Below, in pieces: positions 10,601 through 19,097 of a stretch of 64,000 nt of DNA. Where the stretch lies: contig CP096136.1 in the NCBI GenBank assembly GCA_023213215.1, forward strand, positions 1 to 64,000. The letters are read 5' to 3'. The translations under genes and the position numbers were made by a program. Below the pieces are notes generated by a model. That model did not search any database. It was not told where the DNA came from and saw nothing but the letters and a program-made list of their open reading frames with translations. The stretch is from Flavobacterium sp. JAD_PAG50586_2. GTDB taxonomy: Bacteria > Bacteroidota > Bacteroidia > Flavobacteriales > Flavobacteriaceae. Position 1 is the first letter of the stretch. Each line of letters starts with the position of its first letter.

Positions 10601-11691
10601 GCAAGGAAGGAATTGTTGAAAACTGGAATAAGGGTGCCGAAAAAATAAAGGGATATAAGGCTGAAGAAATTATCGGAAAGAGTTTTGAGAATTTTTATAC
10701 TCCAGAAGACCAAGCCAATAATTTGCCTCAATATTTGTTGAGTCAATCTGCTAAATACGGAAGGTTTGGGCAAGAGGGATTTCGCGTTCGAAAAAATGGG
10801 ACATTATTTTGGGCCAATGTTGTAATTACAGCCATTCACAATGAAGAAAATGAAATAATCGGCTTTTCAAAAGTAACCCATGACCTGACAGTTAAAAAAG
10901 ATGCAGATGACAAACTAAAACTAAATGCGGCCGAACTCGAACAAAAAAACAAGGAGCTTGAAAAAATGAACAAGGAACTGCAGTCGTTTGCATACATTTC
11001 CAGTCACGATTTGCAGGAACCACTTCGAAAAATTCAGACTTTTTCTAATATGATAATTGATAAGGAGTTTGAGAATTTATCCGAAAATGGTAAAGATAAG
11101 TTCAAGAGAATGCAGAATGCAGCCCAAAGAATGCAGACACTTATCAACGATTTACTGGCTTATTCAAGAACCAATAGCCAGGAAGTACAATTGACTAAAA
11201 CCAATCTGAACGACATTATCGATGATGTAAAAGAGGATTTAAAAGAAGAGATCCAATTAAAATCTGCCATAATAGAAGCTGAAAAAATACACTGCGATGT
11301 AGAGGTTATCCCATTTCAATTCCATCAGCTCATCTATAATCTTGTATCCAATTCCCTAAAATTCTCTCGTGCCGATGTGATTCCAAAAATAATTATCAAA
11401 TGCGAAATCAACAAAGGAAGTAAAATGAAAAACAATCAGCTTGACACTCAAAGAGAATACTGCCACATTACTTTTTCCGATAACGGAATCGGATTTGACC
11501 AACAATACAGTGAGAAAATTTTCGAAGTATTCCAGCGCCTGCACGGTAAGGAAACTTATCAGGGAACCGGAATTGGGCTTGCCATTGTTAAGAAAATCAT
11601 CGATAACCACAAAGGCGTTGTAAACGCAAAAGGCGGATTAGGAAAAGGTGCTACATTTGACATTTATATTCCTTTGGAAGGCACAACCTAA
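7651..11691 (+). CDS. multi-PAS sensor histidine kinase
   Basis: A 1346-residue soluble kinase with no clear membrane segment. About eight PAS/PAC-type sensory modules occupy residues 20-1085. Modules at about 430-560 and 565-690 are near-copies (both contain AYLELVDRKEN and a YHPLKE.DG.ISGIIVT strand), which indicates recent internal duplication. A coiled coil (LEKQVNERTKQLK) separates the last PAS. The HisKA phospho-acceptor is His about 1119 in SSHDLQEPLRKIQ, followed by HATPase motifs FSDNGIGFDQ and GTGIGLAIVKKI. Ligands are unknown. A receiver protein follows after about 100 bp and is the likely partner. Confidence 0.93.
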   Translation: MPNSVISDIKFLAGGGEMGRLIREKDWSKSPLGIPETWPQSLRTTLGILLNSKFPMFLWWGDDLISFYNDAYRPSLGKDGKHPSILGMKAIDAWPEIWHIIKPMIDSVFATGEATWNEDALIPIYRNNKIEDVYWTFSYSPVYDENSKVAGVLVTCNETTEQVKTLKLLNESNNRYLNNILKAPLAMCIFRGKDHVVEIANELMLELWGKEAGEVMNRPIFEALPEAREQDLEILLDNVYNTGEKFVANERLIYLPRKGKIEPTYINFVYEALTEADGKISGVVAAATEVTKQVASLVRLEETEQKVRALVENAPVAFGVYTGEEMRIELANQAIIDIWGKGNDVIGKTFTEVLPELVGQSIFEQIKEVYTTGKPFHSENTPLDLIVDGKIGTYFFNYAFTPLYDLSGKIYGVMNTGVDVTEINLVKQKIEESDLRFRSTVKQAPVGIVILRTKDYIVEMANDAYLELVDRKENTLIGKPLFDSIPEAKESTLHLMHHVMDTGEPYSGFEVPVPLKRNEQLNIHNFDFVYHPLKEDDGSISGIIVTITDVSEKVASRTKIEESEKRFRTTVQQAPVAIAIFRGLDYVTEMANQAYLELVDRKENELIGRPLFESIPEIQDIVKPLLDDVFNTGIPFHGNEIAAPIKRNGEVGIYNFDLLYHPLKEEDGTISGIIVTATEVTEKVEARKKTERNEEKLNIVIEASELGTWELNVKTKEAIYSDRYLEIIGGYTKAVQLTHDQLLTHLHPDDMGIRNKAFKDAIANGHLSYEARVIWKDKSIHWMEGKGKVFYDDDGEAVKMIGTIRDTTNDRIQQLRLIESEKKFRLLSDSMPQQIWTSDTEGNLNYYNKSVVEYSGLSLEELADKGWLDIVHIDDREENAKKWMHSITTGKDFLFEHRFRRHDGKYRWQLSRAIPQKDENGIIQMWVGTSTDIQDQKTFADELEKQVNERTKQLKLLNESLKQSEERYHLMVGEVQDYAILYLSKEGIVENWNKGAEKIKGYKAEEIIGKSFENFYTPEDQANNLPQYLLSQSAKYGRFGQEGFRVRKNGTLFWANVVITAIHNEENEIIGFSKVTHDLTVKKDADDKLKLNAAELEQKNKELEKMNKELQSFAYISSHDLQEPLRKIQTFSNMIIDKEFENLSENGKDKFKRMQNAAQRMQTLINDLLAYSRTNSQEVQLTKTNLNDIIDDVKEDLKEEIQLKSAIIEAEKIHCDVEVIPFQFHQLIYNLVSNSLKFSRADVIPKIIIKCEINKGSKMKNNQLDTQREYCHITFSDNGIGFDQQYSEKIFEVFQRLHGKETYQGTGIGLAIVKKIIDNHKGVVNAKGGLGKGATFDIYIPLEGTT

Positions 11692-11787
11692 CATCCTACA
11701 AAACAAATTAGAATTAATATATCTCACAATGCGATTTCGTTTATTTATATGTACCTTCACTTAATCTAATTTAAAGTGATCCGCCAA

Positions 11788-12222
11788 ATGAAAGAACAAT
11801 TACACACTTCCATTTTCTATGCAGATGATGATGTTGATGACTTAGATTTTTTTAGGGAAGCAGCCAGCGAATTAAACGAAGTCGTTTCCTTGTTTGAGGA
11901 AGGACAAGAATTGCTAATACAACTACACAATCCGCCACCGAATGCATCTGTAATTTTCCTTGACTTAAATATGCCTGTCAAATCAGGCTTTGATGTACTA
12001 AAGGAAATAAAATCCTCCGACACAGTTAAAGGAGTTCCTGTCATTATTTTAACTACTTCCACAAATCCCAATGATATTGCATTGTGTAAAAATTTAGGTG
12101 CTAGTCTATATGTCCGCAAACCAACATCAGTCGGAGGTCTAAAAAAAATGGTAAGCCATGTATTAACCATTGATTGGAATAATTTCATTCCTTCAGACAA
12201 AGAATTTGTTTATCAACATTAA
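11788..12222 (+). CDS. single-domain response regulator (Rcp1-like)
   Basis: A receiver of 144 residues, started at the ATG at 11788; a GTG 12 bp upstream is possible. Acidic residues are in FYADDDVDDLDFF, the phospho-acceptor Asp is in VIFLDLNMP, the switch Thr is in ILTTST and the conserved lysine is in VRKPTS. The phosphorylation site and the DVDDLDFF start resemble receivers paired with phytochrome-type or PAS kinases carrying the SHDLQEPL H-box, which matches the neighbour upstream. There is no output domain. Confidence 0.92.
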   Translation: MKEQLHTSIFYADDDVDDLDFFREAASELNEVVSLFEEGQELLIQLHNPPPNASVIFLDLNMPVKSGFDVLKEIKSSDTVKGVPVIILTTSTNPNDIALCKNLGASLYVRKPTSVGGLKKMVSHVLTIDWNNFIPSDKEFVYQH

Positions 12223-12373
12223 AGCCCGTAAAATTTCTTCTCTCCCATATGTATTTTAACCTTAAATGGTAAAGATTGTAGTATAATAATTCCTCTTTTT
12301 TTCGTTAATTTGTCTACAAAACTCAAGTTCTCCGAATAGTTTGGAGAGTAGCGAAATAAAATCAAATCAAATT

Positions 12374-12979
12374 ATGCAATTTGACCCAAACGAATTAGAG
12401 CATACAGCCGTTTACAAACTTTTGACCGGCGCAGTTATCCCAAGGCCTATAGGGTGGATTTCAAGCATAAGCGAAAATGGTATTAACAACCTGGCTCCAT
12501 TTTCCTATTTCAATGCCGTTGGCGATGATCCGCCACATATTATGTTCTCAGCAGGAAGGGGAAACAACACCAACAAAGACACGCTCAACAACATTTTAGC
12601 AACGAAACAATTCGTGGTTAACATGGTAACGGAAGAACTTACCGAACAAATGAATGCAACGGCGCAAGGCGTACATGCCGATATTGATGAGTTTGAATTA
12701 GCTGGCGTGACTCCAATTCTGTCCCAAAAAATAAAACCAATGCGGGTTAAGGAAAGTCCCATCACCTTTGAATGCGAACTCGTACATCATTATTTCCTTG
12801 AAGATCACAAACATGGTGGCGCTTGTGTAATCATTGGCCGCATCGTGATGATGCACTTTGATGATGCTGTTTTATTGGACAATTATAAAATCAACCTCGA
12901 AAATTACAAACCCGTATCGCGTTTAGCTGGCGCTGGTTATGCAAAACTTGGAGAGATATTCTCTGTTAAAAGAAATTAA
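12374..12979 (+). CDS. flavin reductase / flavoredoxin family protein (DIM6/NTAB)
   Basis: A 201-residue FMN-binding split-barrel protein; the start ATG at 12374 is preferred over an in-frame TTG at 12341. Family motifs are LLTGAVIPRPIGWISSISE near the N-terminus and NLAPFSYFNAVGDDPP. The C-terminus reads YKPVSRLAGAGYAKLGE. It is the first gene of the aromatic-acid cluster and abuts the SRPBCC gene (1 bp). It may supply reduced flavin or act as an NAD(P)H:flavin oxidoreductase in ring hydroxylation; the exact substrate cannot be read from the sequence. Confidence 0.9.
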   Translation: MQFDPNELEHTAVYKLLTGAVIPRPIGWISSISENGINNLAPFSYFNAVGDDPPHIMFSAGRGNNTNKDTLNNILATKQFVVNMVTEELTEQMNATAQGVHADIDEFELAGVTPILSQKIKPMRVKESPITFECELVHHYFLEDHKHGGACVIIGRIVMMHFDDAVLLDNYKINLENYKPVSRLAGAGYAKLGEIFSVKRN

Positions 12980-12980
12980 G

Positions 12981-13435
12981 ATGACACCTGAAGTACTGGA
13001 AATAAATGTAGCACTGCAGATTTCAAAACCAATAACTGAAGTTTTCGAAGCCATTGTAAATCCCGAAAAATGTGTAATTACTTCATTTCACAAAGTTCAG
13101 GAAGAATGGAAACCGGCAAAGACCTTATTTGGAAATTTCCCGAATTCGATACGGAATATCAGGTAAAGGTTGTAAAGGTTGAAGATAATAATCTGATTTC
13201 CTATTATTGGGAAAACAGTGGTCAAAACCTTTTAGTGGAGATAAAACTCTCGACGGTTGGTGATAATTTTACGCTGGTAAAAATCTCAGAAAAAAGTATG
13301 AAAAACAATGAAGCCGGACTCAAATGGCTCTCCGGAAACTCCTTTGGATGGTCCAATTTCTTAGCCTGCCTCAAAGCGTATCTCGAATTCGGAATCAACC
13401 TGAGAAAAGGTTCCTTTGACTTTATGAAAAAATGA
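12981..13435 (+). CDS. SRPBCC/START-like domain protein (frameshifted)
   Basis: Reads as a 151-residue SRPBCC (AHSA1-like) protein once one A is added to the A5 run at 13066-13070. The first frame gives MTPEVLEINVALQISKPI and VFEAIVNPEK, and the second continues CNYFISQSSGRMETGKDL, then LVKISEKSMKNNE and FLACLKAYLEFGINLRKG. These proteins have a deep hydrophobic pocket and bind small hydrophobic ligands or assist enzymes. Its place between the flavin reductase and the monooxygenase suggests a helper in aromatic turnover, but no catalytic residue defines a reaction. Confidence 0.8.
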
Positions 13436-13518
13436 AATCGCCACTAATAAATTTACACAGAAGCACATTCTTTCGAGCGATTCCATTTGACCGCCAGAAA
13501 AACAAACAATAAAGACAA

Positions 13519-15812
13519 ATGAAAATAACAGTAATTGGCGGTGGCCCAGGTGGATTATACTTTTCGATTTTAACAAAAAAAGCAATGCCCAATTGCCAAA
13601 TCGATGTGTACGAACGCAACAAAGCAGATGACAGTTTCGGATTTGGAGTCGTATTTTCAGACGAAACGCTTGGGGAATTCCTTTCCAGGGATTTAAAATC
13701 TTATGAATTAATCCGAAGTAATTTTGCCTATTGGGACGATATTATCATTGCACGTGATGGACAAACGGTAAACATAGCCGGAAATGGTTTTTGCGGCTGT
13801 TCCCGAAAAAACTTCTTGAGTTATTACAGCAACGATGCCTCGAAGAAGGTGTCAATCTTCATTTTGAACAAAATATAGAAGAGGTTTCACAATTCAGCGA
13901 CAGCAATATCATTGTGGCCTGTGACGGAATAGGAAGTGCAATAAGGACACAATTCGCCGACAGCTTTGGAACGAAAATCTCATTAAAGAAAAATCGATTC
14001 GTCTGGCTAGGTTCGACAAAACCACTCGATGCTTTCACTTATTTCTTTAGGACAACCCCACAAGGAACAATTGTTGCGCATACTTACCAATACGAGCCCG
14101 GAATGAGTACCTGGATTTTTGAATGTAGTGACGAAACATGGCTAAAACATGGATTTGAAACCACAAACGAAAAAGATACCATTGCCAAAATAGCTGAAAT
14201 ATTCAAGGACGAATTGGATGGTCACGGATTAATAACGAACAAATCGCATTGGCGCCAGTTTCCACATGTTACCAATGAAAAATGGCATCACAACAACATA
14301 GTACTCTTAGGCGATGCCAAAGCTACAGCCCACTACTCTATCGGCTCGGGAACTAAACTTGCAATGGATTCCGCCATTGGTTTGTCAGATGCTGTGATTG
14401 CAAATCCAACGAATGTGCAGGCTGCTTTTGAACAATATGACAAAACACGCAGAAATACGGTTGAAATGATTCAGCACGCGGCTCTGGTGTCGCTAGACTG
14501 GTTTGAAAATATGGACAGGAATATCCAGCATCCCTTTTATCAGTTTGCATTTGGATGCATGACCCGTTCCAAAAAAGTAACTTATGAAAATCTGAGACTT
14601 CGTGATAAATCATTTACAGATAAAGTTTTAGCTGAATTTCATCAAAACAATGTCATCCCGAGCGCAGTCGAGGGACCTGCCACATTTACACCGTTCGCTT
14701 TACGCGAAATGAATCTGGTAAACAGAATCACTATGTCAGCCATGGGACAATATTCAGCCGAAAACGGTTTGGTAAATGACTGGCATCTGACACACTACGG
14801 CAGTCGGGCAACAGGAGGTGTTGGATTGATTATTGCCGAAATGACTGCAATTTCAGAAACAGGCCGAATTACTTTAGGTTGTGCCGGAATATATACTGGT
14901 GAACAAATAGTTAAGTGGAAAAATATTACTGATTTTATCCATAAAAACACCCAAACAAAAATAGGAATCCAAATTGGGCATTCGGGTCGGAAAGGCAGCA
15001 GTAAAAAACCTTGGGAATCAGAACCAATTGAAAATCCATGGGGATTAATTTCCGCTTCAGCGATTGCATTCAATGAAAATTATCCTGTTCCAAAAGAAAT
15101 GGATTTAGCCGACATGGATTTGATTACCTCGCAATTTGTCCAGGCGACTAAAAATGCTGATGAAGCCGGATTTGACATGATCGAATTACAGGCACATCAC
15201 GGATTTCTGTTAGCTTCCTTCCTATCGCCATTGACGAATATCAGAATAGATGAATTTGGAGGAAGTATTGAAAACCGATTGAAATTCCCGCTAAGGGTTT
15301 TCAACGAAATGCGAAAAGTGTTTCCAAAAAACAAACCCATGTCAGTCCGGATCTCCGCTACAGATTGGGTAGAAAACGGAATTTCGGAACAAGATGTATT
15401 GACAATCGCCGAAGCCTTCAAAAATGCCGGAGCCGATATCATCAATGTTTCCACAGGAAATACAGTGGCTAATCAAAAACCACAAACCGGAAGAATGTGG
15501 CAGACACCCTTTTCGGATTGGATTCGAAATACCATTCACGTCCCAACCATCACAACAGGTTATATTCAGGACATTGATCAGATCAATACCATAATCCTAA
15601 ACGGAAGAGCCGATTTGGTGGCACTTGGACGTCCGTTATTACTCGATGCCAATTTCGTCAGAAACGCACAGGCTTACGAACAGTTTCAAACTGAAGATAT
15701 TCCAAATCAATACAAAATGGGAATCTCGCATCTGTATCCGTTAAAAGCTACCGAAAGGAAACAAACTGAAAGTATGAAAACAGCATTAAAGCCAAAGAGC
15801 AATAAAAAATAA
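13519..15812 (+). CDS. FAD monooxygenase-old yellow enzyme fusion (salicylyl-CoA 5-hydroxylase / 2-aminobenzoyl-CoA monooxygenase-like; frameshifted)
   Basis: A 764-residue bifunctional flavoenzyme after repair of an A6 run at 13806-13811. The N-terminal domain (to about residue 370) is an aromatic hydroxylase: VIGGGPGGLYFSIL (FAD), VACDGIGSAIRTQF (DG motif) and LLGDAKATAHYSIGSG (GD motif). The C-terminal domain is an old-yellow-enzyme reductase: FTPFALREMNLVNRITMSA, IQIGHSGRKGS and DEFGGSIENRLKFPLRVF. This two-domain order is that of salicylyl-CoA 5-hydroxylase and of 2-aminobenzoyl-CoA monooxygenase/reductase. The CoA ligase follows 22 bp downstream. The linker contains a genome-type dispersed repeat, listed separately. 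Confidence 0.87.
14652..14676 (+). repeat. dispersed repeat fragment inside the fusion-protein linker
   Basis: This 25-bp stretch (core GAGCGCAGTCGAGGGAC) matches the intergenic copy at 26772-26796 at 20 of 25 positions. It is read in frame as VIPSAVEGP, exactly between the monooxygenase and the old-yellow-enzyme domains, and the flanking coding frame is kept. Confidence 0.75.
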
Positions 15813-15834
15813 TTTAAATTCTAAATTTTGAATT

Positions 15835-17421
15835 ATGAGGCATTACGAAGACAATTTTGCTCACGATAATTTACCAGATACAGACTTGCAACCTGATTAC
15901 ATTTTCACGGATTTACCTCAATTCCGCCATCCTGAAATGTTGAATTGTGTCAATAAATTACTGGACAGTCATATTAAGGAAGGGCGTGGAAATAATCCTT
16001 GCATCAGGACTTTTGAAGGCACCTGGACCTACAGCGACCTATACGAAAAAGCCAATCAGATTGCGCATATATTAATTGACGATTTAGGATTGCAATCTGG
16101 AAACAGGGTTTTGATACGGTCTGCCAATAACCCGATGATGGTTGCGTGTTGGTTCGCCGTTTTAAAGGCTGGTGGAATTGTAGTGGCCACAATGCCTCTT
16201 CTTCGTTCTAAAGAACTAACAACTATAATCGACTGTGCCGAAATCTCTCATGTGTTATGCGATAAGGTGTTGCATAACGAAATGAACTTAGTGAAATCGG
16301 ATTATCTAAAAAGAACCTCGTTTTATGATGAACTGGAAAACCTGATGCAGTCTAAACCCAAAACATTCAGTAATTACCATTCAAAATCAGACAGCATTGC
16401 CTTAATCGGTTTTACTTCGGGAACTACTGGGTTGCCTAAAATGACCTCCCATTATCACAAAGATATTTTAAATATCTGCGAAGCATTTCCAACCTACTCA
16501 TTACAACCAACACAAAAAGATATTTTTACCGGAAGTCCACCATTAGGTTTTACTTTCGGTTTAGGCGGATTGGTTTTGTTCCCAATGTATTTTGGCGCAT
16601 CGACCTTTTTAATCGAAAAACCAACACCCGAAATGCTGTTACAGGCAATTCAGGAACATAAAATAACAATCTGTTTTACAGCACCAACTGCCTGGCGTGT
16701 AATTACTTCAAAAGTAAAGGAATATGACATTTCCAGCTTACGAAAATGTGTCTCAGCCGGAGAAACTTTACCGCTAAAGGTTTGGCAGGATTGGTATAAC
16801 GCAACCGGATTAAAGATTATCGACGGAATTGGCGCAACCGAAATGCTCCATATTTTTATTTCCTCCAACACAGAAAATATGAAGCCCGGCGCAACTGGTG
16901 TAGCTATCACAGGCTATGAGGCAAAGATTATAGATACGGATGGAAATGAAGTTGCCAGAAATGAACCAGGAAGATTAGTTGTTCGTGGAATTACAGGCTG
17001 TAAATACCTAAATCGTGTAGAAAAGCAAAAAGAATATGTCGTAAACGGATGGAACTTTACCGGCGATATTTTCCGTCAGGATCAAGAAGGCTATTTTTGG
17101 TTTGTGGCACGTGGCGATGATATGATTATCTCTTCCGGCTATAATATTGCTGCGATTGAGGTAGAAAGCGTACTTTTAACTCACGAAGATGTTCTGGAAT
17201 GTGCCGTAGTCGGATTGCCCGATGAAGAGCGCGGCATGTTGGTTTGTGCCCACATTGTTTTAAAAGAAAAGGATAAAGCTACTGACAACATGAAAAACCA
17301 TATTCAACACTGGTTCAAGGAAGTAGCTGCGCCTTATAAATATCCAAGGGTAATTTATTTTACGGATGCGTTACCCAAAACAGAAACCGGAAAAATACAA
17401 CGTTTCAAGCTGAAACCATAA
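15835..17421 (+). CDS. aryl-CoA ligase (2-aminobenzoate/salicylate-CoA ligase-like)
   Basis: A 528-residue ANL-superfamily adenylating enzyme that forms an acyl-AMP and then an acyl-CoA. Signatures are FTSGTTGLPKM (P-loop), CVSAGETLPLKVWQDWYN, DGIGATEMLHIF (substrate pocket), GWNFTGDIF, ISSGYNIAAIEVE (A8 hinge) and PKTETGKIQRFKL (catalytic Lys). The closest pattern is the benzoate/2-aminobenzoate-CoA ligase group. With the hydroxylase fusion upstream, the likely substrate is anthranilate or salicylate; the sequence alone does not separate them. An AT-rich spacer of 22 bp precedes the ATG. Confidence 0.9.
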   Translation: MRHYEDNFAHDNLPDTDLQPDYIFTDLPQFRHPEMLNCVNKLLDSHIKEGRGNNPCIRTFEGTWTYSDLYEKANQIAHILIDDLGLQSGNRVLIRSANNPMMVACWFAVLKAGGIVVATMPLLRSKELTTIIDCAEISHVLCDKVLHNEMNLVKSDYLKRTSFYDELENLMQSKPKTFSNYHSKSDSIALIGFTSGTTGLPKMTSHYHKDILNICEAFPTYSLQPTQKDIFTGSPPLGFTFGLGGLVLFPMYFGASTFLIEKPTPEMLLQAIQEHKITICFTAPTAWRVITSKVKEYDISSLRKCVSAGETLPLKVWQDWYNATGLKIIDGIGATEMLHIFISSNTENMKPGATGVAITGYEAKIIDTDGNEVARNEPGRLVVRGITGCKYLNRVEKQKEYVVNGWNFTGDIFRQDQEGYFWFVARGDDMIISSGYNIAAIEVESVLLTHEDVLECAVVGLPDEERGMLVCAHIVLKEKDKATDNMKNHIQHWFKEVAAPYKYPRVIYFTDALPKTETGKIQRFKLKP

Positions 17422-17427
17422 TTTAAA

Positions 17428-17507
17428 TTATCGGTTTTAAACACGATAATAACAAATTATCGGCTATGAACACGATAATAATAAATTATCGGCTATTGAT
17501 ACGATAA
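17428..17507 (+). promoter_or_regulatory. three tandem TTATCG-N10-CGATAA operators
   Basis: Three inverted repeats TTATCG...CGATAA start at 17428, 17457 and 17486, each with a 10-nt spacer and an exact 29-bp period. They end 6 bp before a TAnnTTTG -7 element and 39 bp before the satD ATG. The third copy would overlap the -33 region. A repressor or activator dimer array is the natural reading, and the SatD protein downstream has a C-terminal HTH, so autoregulation is likely. Confidence 0.8.
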
Positions 17508-17513
17508 TTTTAA

Positions 17514-17521
17514 TATATTTG
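17514..17521 (+). promoter_or_regulatory. Bacteroidetes -7 promoter element of the satD operon
   Basis: TATATTTG fits TAnnTTTG. It lies immediately after the three TTATCG/CGATAA operators and 24 bp before the satD start codon. Confidence 0.65.
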
Positions 17522-17545
17522 TAAGTGTTGATTAAATGAAATAGC

Positions 17546-18187
17546 ATGAAATTATCATTAATAGCAGGAATCATTACAGCAGATATAGTCGAATCTACCG
17601 AGATAAGGCTTGATATAAGGGAAAAACTATTTACCCAATTCAATGACGGATTAAAACAGATAAAAGAGCAATTTAACATTGAATATGAATGGTACCGTGG
17701 CGATGCACTCCAGGTTAAAACTATAAATAGTGGTTTGAGCATACGGATTGCACTACTAATAAAATTATGGATAAAAAGTTTTGAAAAAGAAACTAAAAAA
17801 TCATATGATGTACGCTTATCGGTCGGAATAGGAAAAATTGAGCTGGACAAAAAAGAGCTGTCATTATCTGATGGCGAAGCTTTTAGGATATCAGGACGCA
17901 ATCTGGACAGTCTAAAATCGACCAAACAATCTATTATAATTGACTCTAATGATTCCAACAGTAATTCTTTAAAAGCAGAAAGTATTTTGCTCAATGCTAT
18001 TATTGATAACGTTACACCTATACAGTCTAAAGTATTATTTTTTAAACTGAAAGGATTCAAGGAAGAAGAAATTGCAAAAAAGTTGGGATTAGCACAATCT
18101 ACTATAAACCAACATTCTAATTCAGGGAATTGGAATGCGATTTCAAAATATCTTGATTATTTCGAAAAACTTTATGCTAATGCCTGA
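17546..18187 (+). CDS. SatD family protein with C-terminal HTH
   Basis: A 213-residue protein. The N-terminal part (AGIITADIVESTEIR, EYEWYRGDALQVK, DVRLSVGIGKIEL, SDGEAFRISGRNLD) has the SatD pattern, which recalls a nucleotide-cyclase-like fold. The C-terminus is a helix-turn-helix (FKEEEIAKKLGLAQSTINQH). SatD genes are habitually paired with a DUF3307 membrane protein, as here, with an 8-bp overlap. The triple operator upstream is a probable target. The molecular role of SatD is not established; ligand-responsive transcription control is an inference. Confidence 0.85.
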   Translation: MKLSLIAGIITADIVESTEIRLDIREKLFTQFNDGLKQIKEQFNIEYEWYRGDALQVKTINSGLSIRIALLIKLWIKSFEKETKKSYDVRLSVGIGKIELDKKELSLSDGEAFRISGRNLDSLKSTKQSIIIDSNDSNSNSLKAESILLNAIIDNVTPIQSKVLFFKLKGFKEEEIAKKLGLAQSTINQHSNSGNWNAISKYLDYFEKLYANA

Positions 18188-18905
18188 CATCAGCCTATTT
18201 ACAGAAACTCAGGGAAATTTCCTGATTCGCTTATTGCTTGCGCATTTAGTCGCTGATTTTTTATTGCAAAATAAAAAAATGGTAACTAATAAGAAATGGT
18301 TATCTAAAGCAATGATGGCACATATCTTCGTAGTATTCCTGATGACGGCGCTATTGTCCCAAAATTTGATTATAGCTATCATAATTACATTACTACATTA
18401 TCTTACTGATGGAATTAAGATGACTCTTTTAAAAAACAAAAAATATTCAGAAACATTATTATTTATAGCAGATCAGATAGTCCATGTCGCTACTATAGTA
18501 ATCTGCTGGAGTCTATATTTCGGGATAAACCAAAACACCTGGTCAGCATTGATGCTACCCTTCACAAACTTTAAAATCAGTCTTGTCCTATTCGGATTTA
18601 TTTTGGTAACGTCCCCATATGGCTATCTCATCGGATTAACAACAAGACGATTCCAGAACGAAAAGAACAATGAAACAAAAACTGATAAGAATGGCTTTTA
18701 TATCGGTATTTTTGAAAGGCTCATAATCCTTGTTTTTATGCTACTAGGAGAATATAGTGCCATCGGATTTCTCATAACAGGAAAAAGCATTATCCGGTTC
18801 TCCTCAAAAAATGAAGATAAAAAAAGTGAATATGTTCTTTTAGGTACAATGATAAGCTACGGAATTACAATAATTACAGGTGTCATCTTAAAACAATTAC
18901 TATGA
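18180..18905 (+). CDS. DUF3307 membrane protein
   Basis: A 241-residue integral membrane protein. The start at 18180 (MPDISLFTETQ) overlaps the end of satD by 8 bp. The DUF3307 N-terminal signature is RLLLAHLVADFLLQNKKMV, followed by several hydrophobic segments, including a short histidine-containing one (IALLHYLTDG-like, ITLLHYLTDGIKM), and a late segment, FYIGIFERLIILVFMLLGEY. Function is unknown. The stable pairing with SatD suggests that SatD controls or responds to this protein. Confidence 0.85.
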   Translation: MPDISLFTETQGNFLIRLLLAHLVADFLLQNKKMVTNKKWLSKAMMAHIFVVFLMTALLSQNLIIAIIITLLHYLTDGIKMTLLKNKKYSETLLFIADQIVHVATIVICWSLYFGINQNTWSALMLPFTNFKISLVLFGFILVTSPYGYLIGLTTRRFQNEKNNETKTDKNGFYIGIFERLIILVFMLLGEYSAIGFLITGKSIIRFSSKNEDKKSEYVLLGTMISYGITIITGVILKQLL

Positions 18906-18950
18906 GAAAAGCTTTCCTCCTATTTGCCATAACATCATTAGGTAGTCAGC

Positions 18951-19088
18951 ATGCGTGTTGACCGTCCCAAGATATTGACATTTGAGGAAACCTACACCGA
19001 ATTAGTCAAAGGATGTTTACTGAATGAAAGGAGTGTTCCAAAGGAATTTTTGTACTTTTGGAAGAAGGCATCTTCAGATAAATTTTAA
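18951..19088 (+). CDS. possible 45-aa small protein or gene remnant
   Basis: An ORF from the ATG at 18951 to TAA at 19086-19088 encodes 45 residues (starts MRVDRPKILTFEETYTEL, ends YFWKKASSDKF). It is hydrophilic with no signal peptide. A 19-residue signal-like ORF (MRKAFLLFAITSLGSQHAC) starts just upstream at 18902 in another frame. The two may be leftovers of one broken gene. I do not recognise a family. Confidence 0.35.
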   Translation: MRVDRPKILTFEETYTELVKGCLLNERSVPKEFLYFWKKASSDKF

Positions 19089-19097
19089 TCAAAGTCA

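Noticed and set aside
13066..13070. Programmed frameshift in the SRPBCC gene
   Set aside because: The A5 run has no slippery heptamer in phase or downstream structure, and the same single-base loss recurs in other genes, so a sequencing error is simpler.
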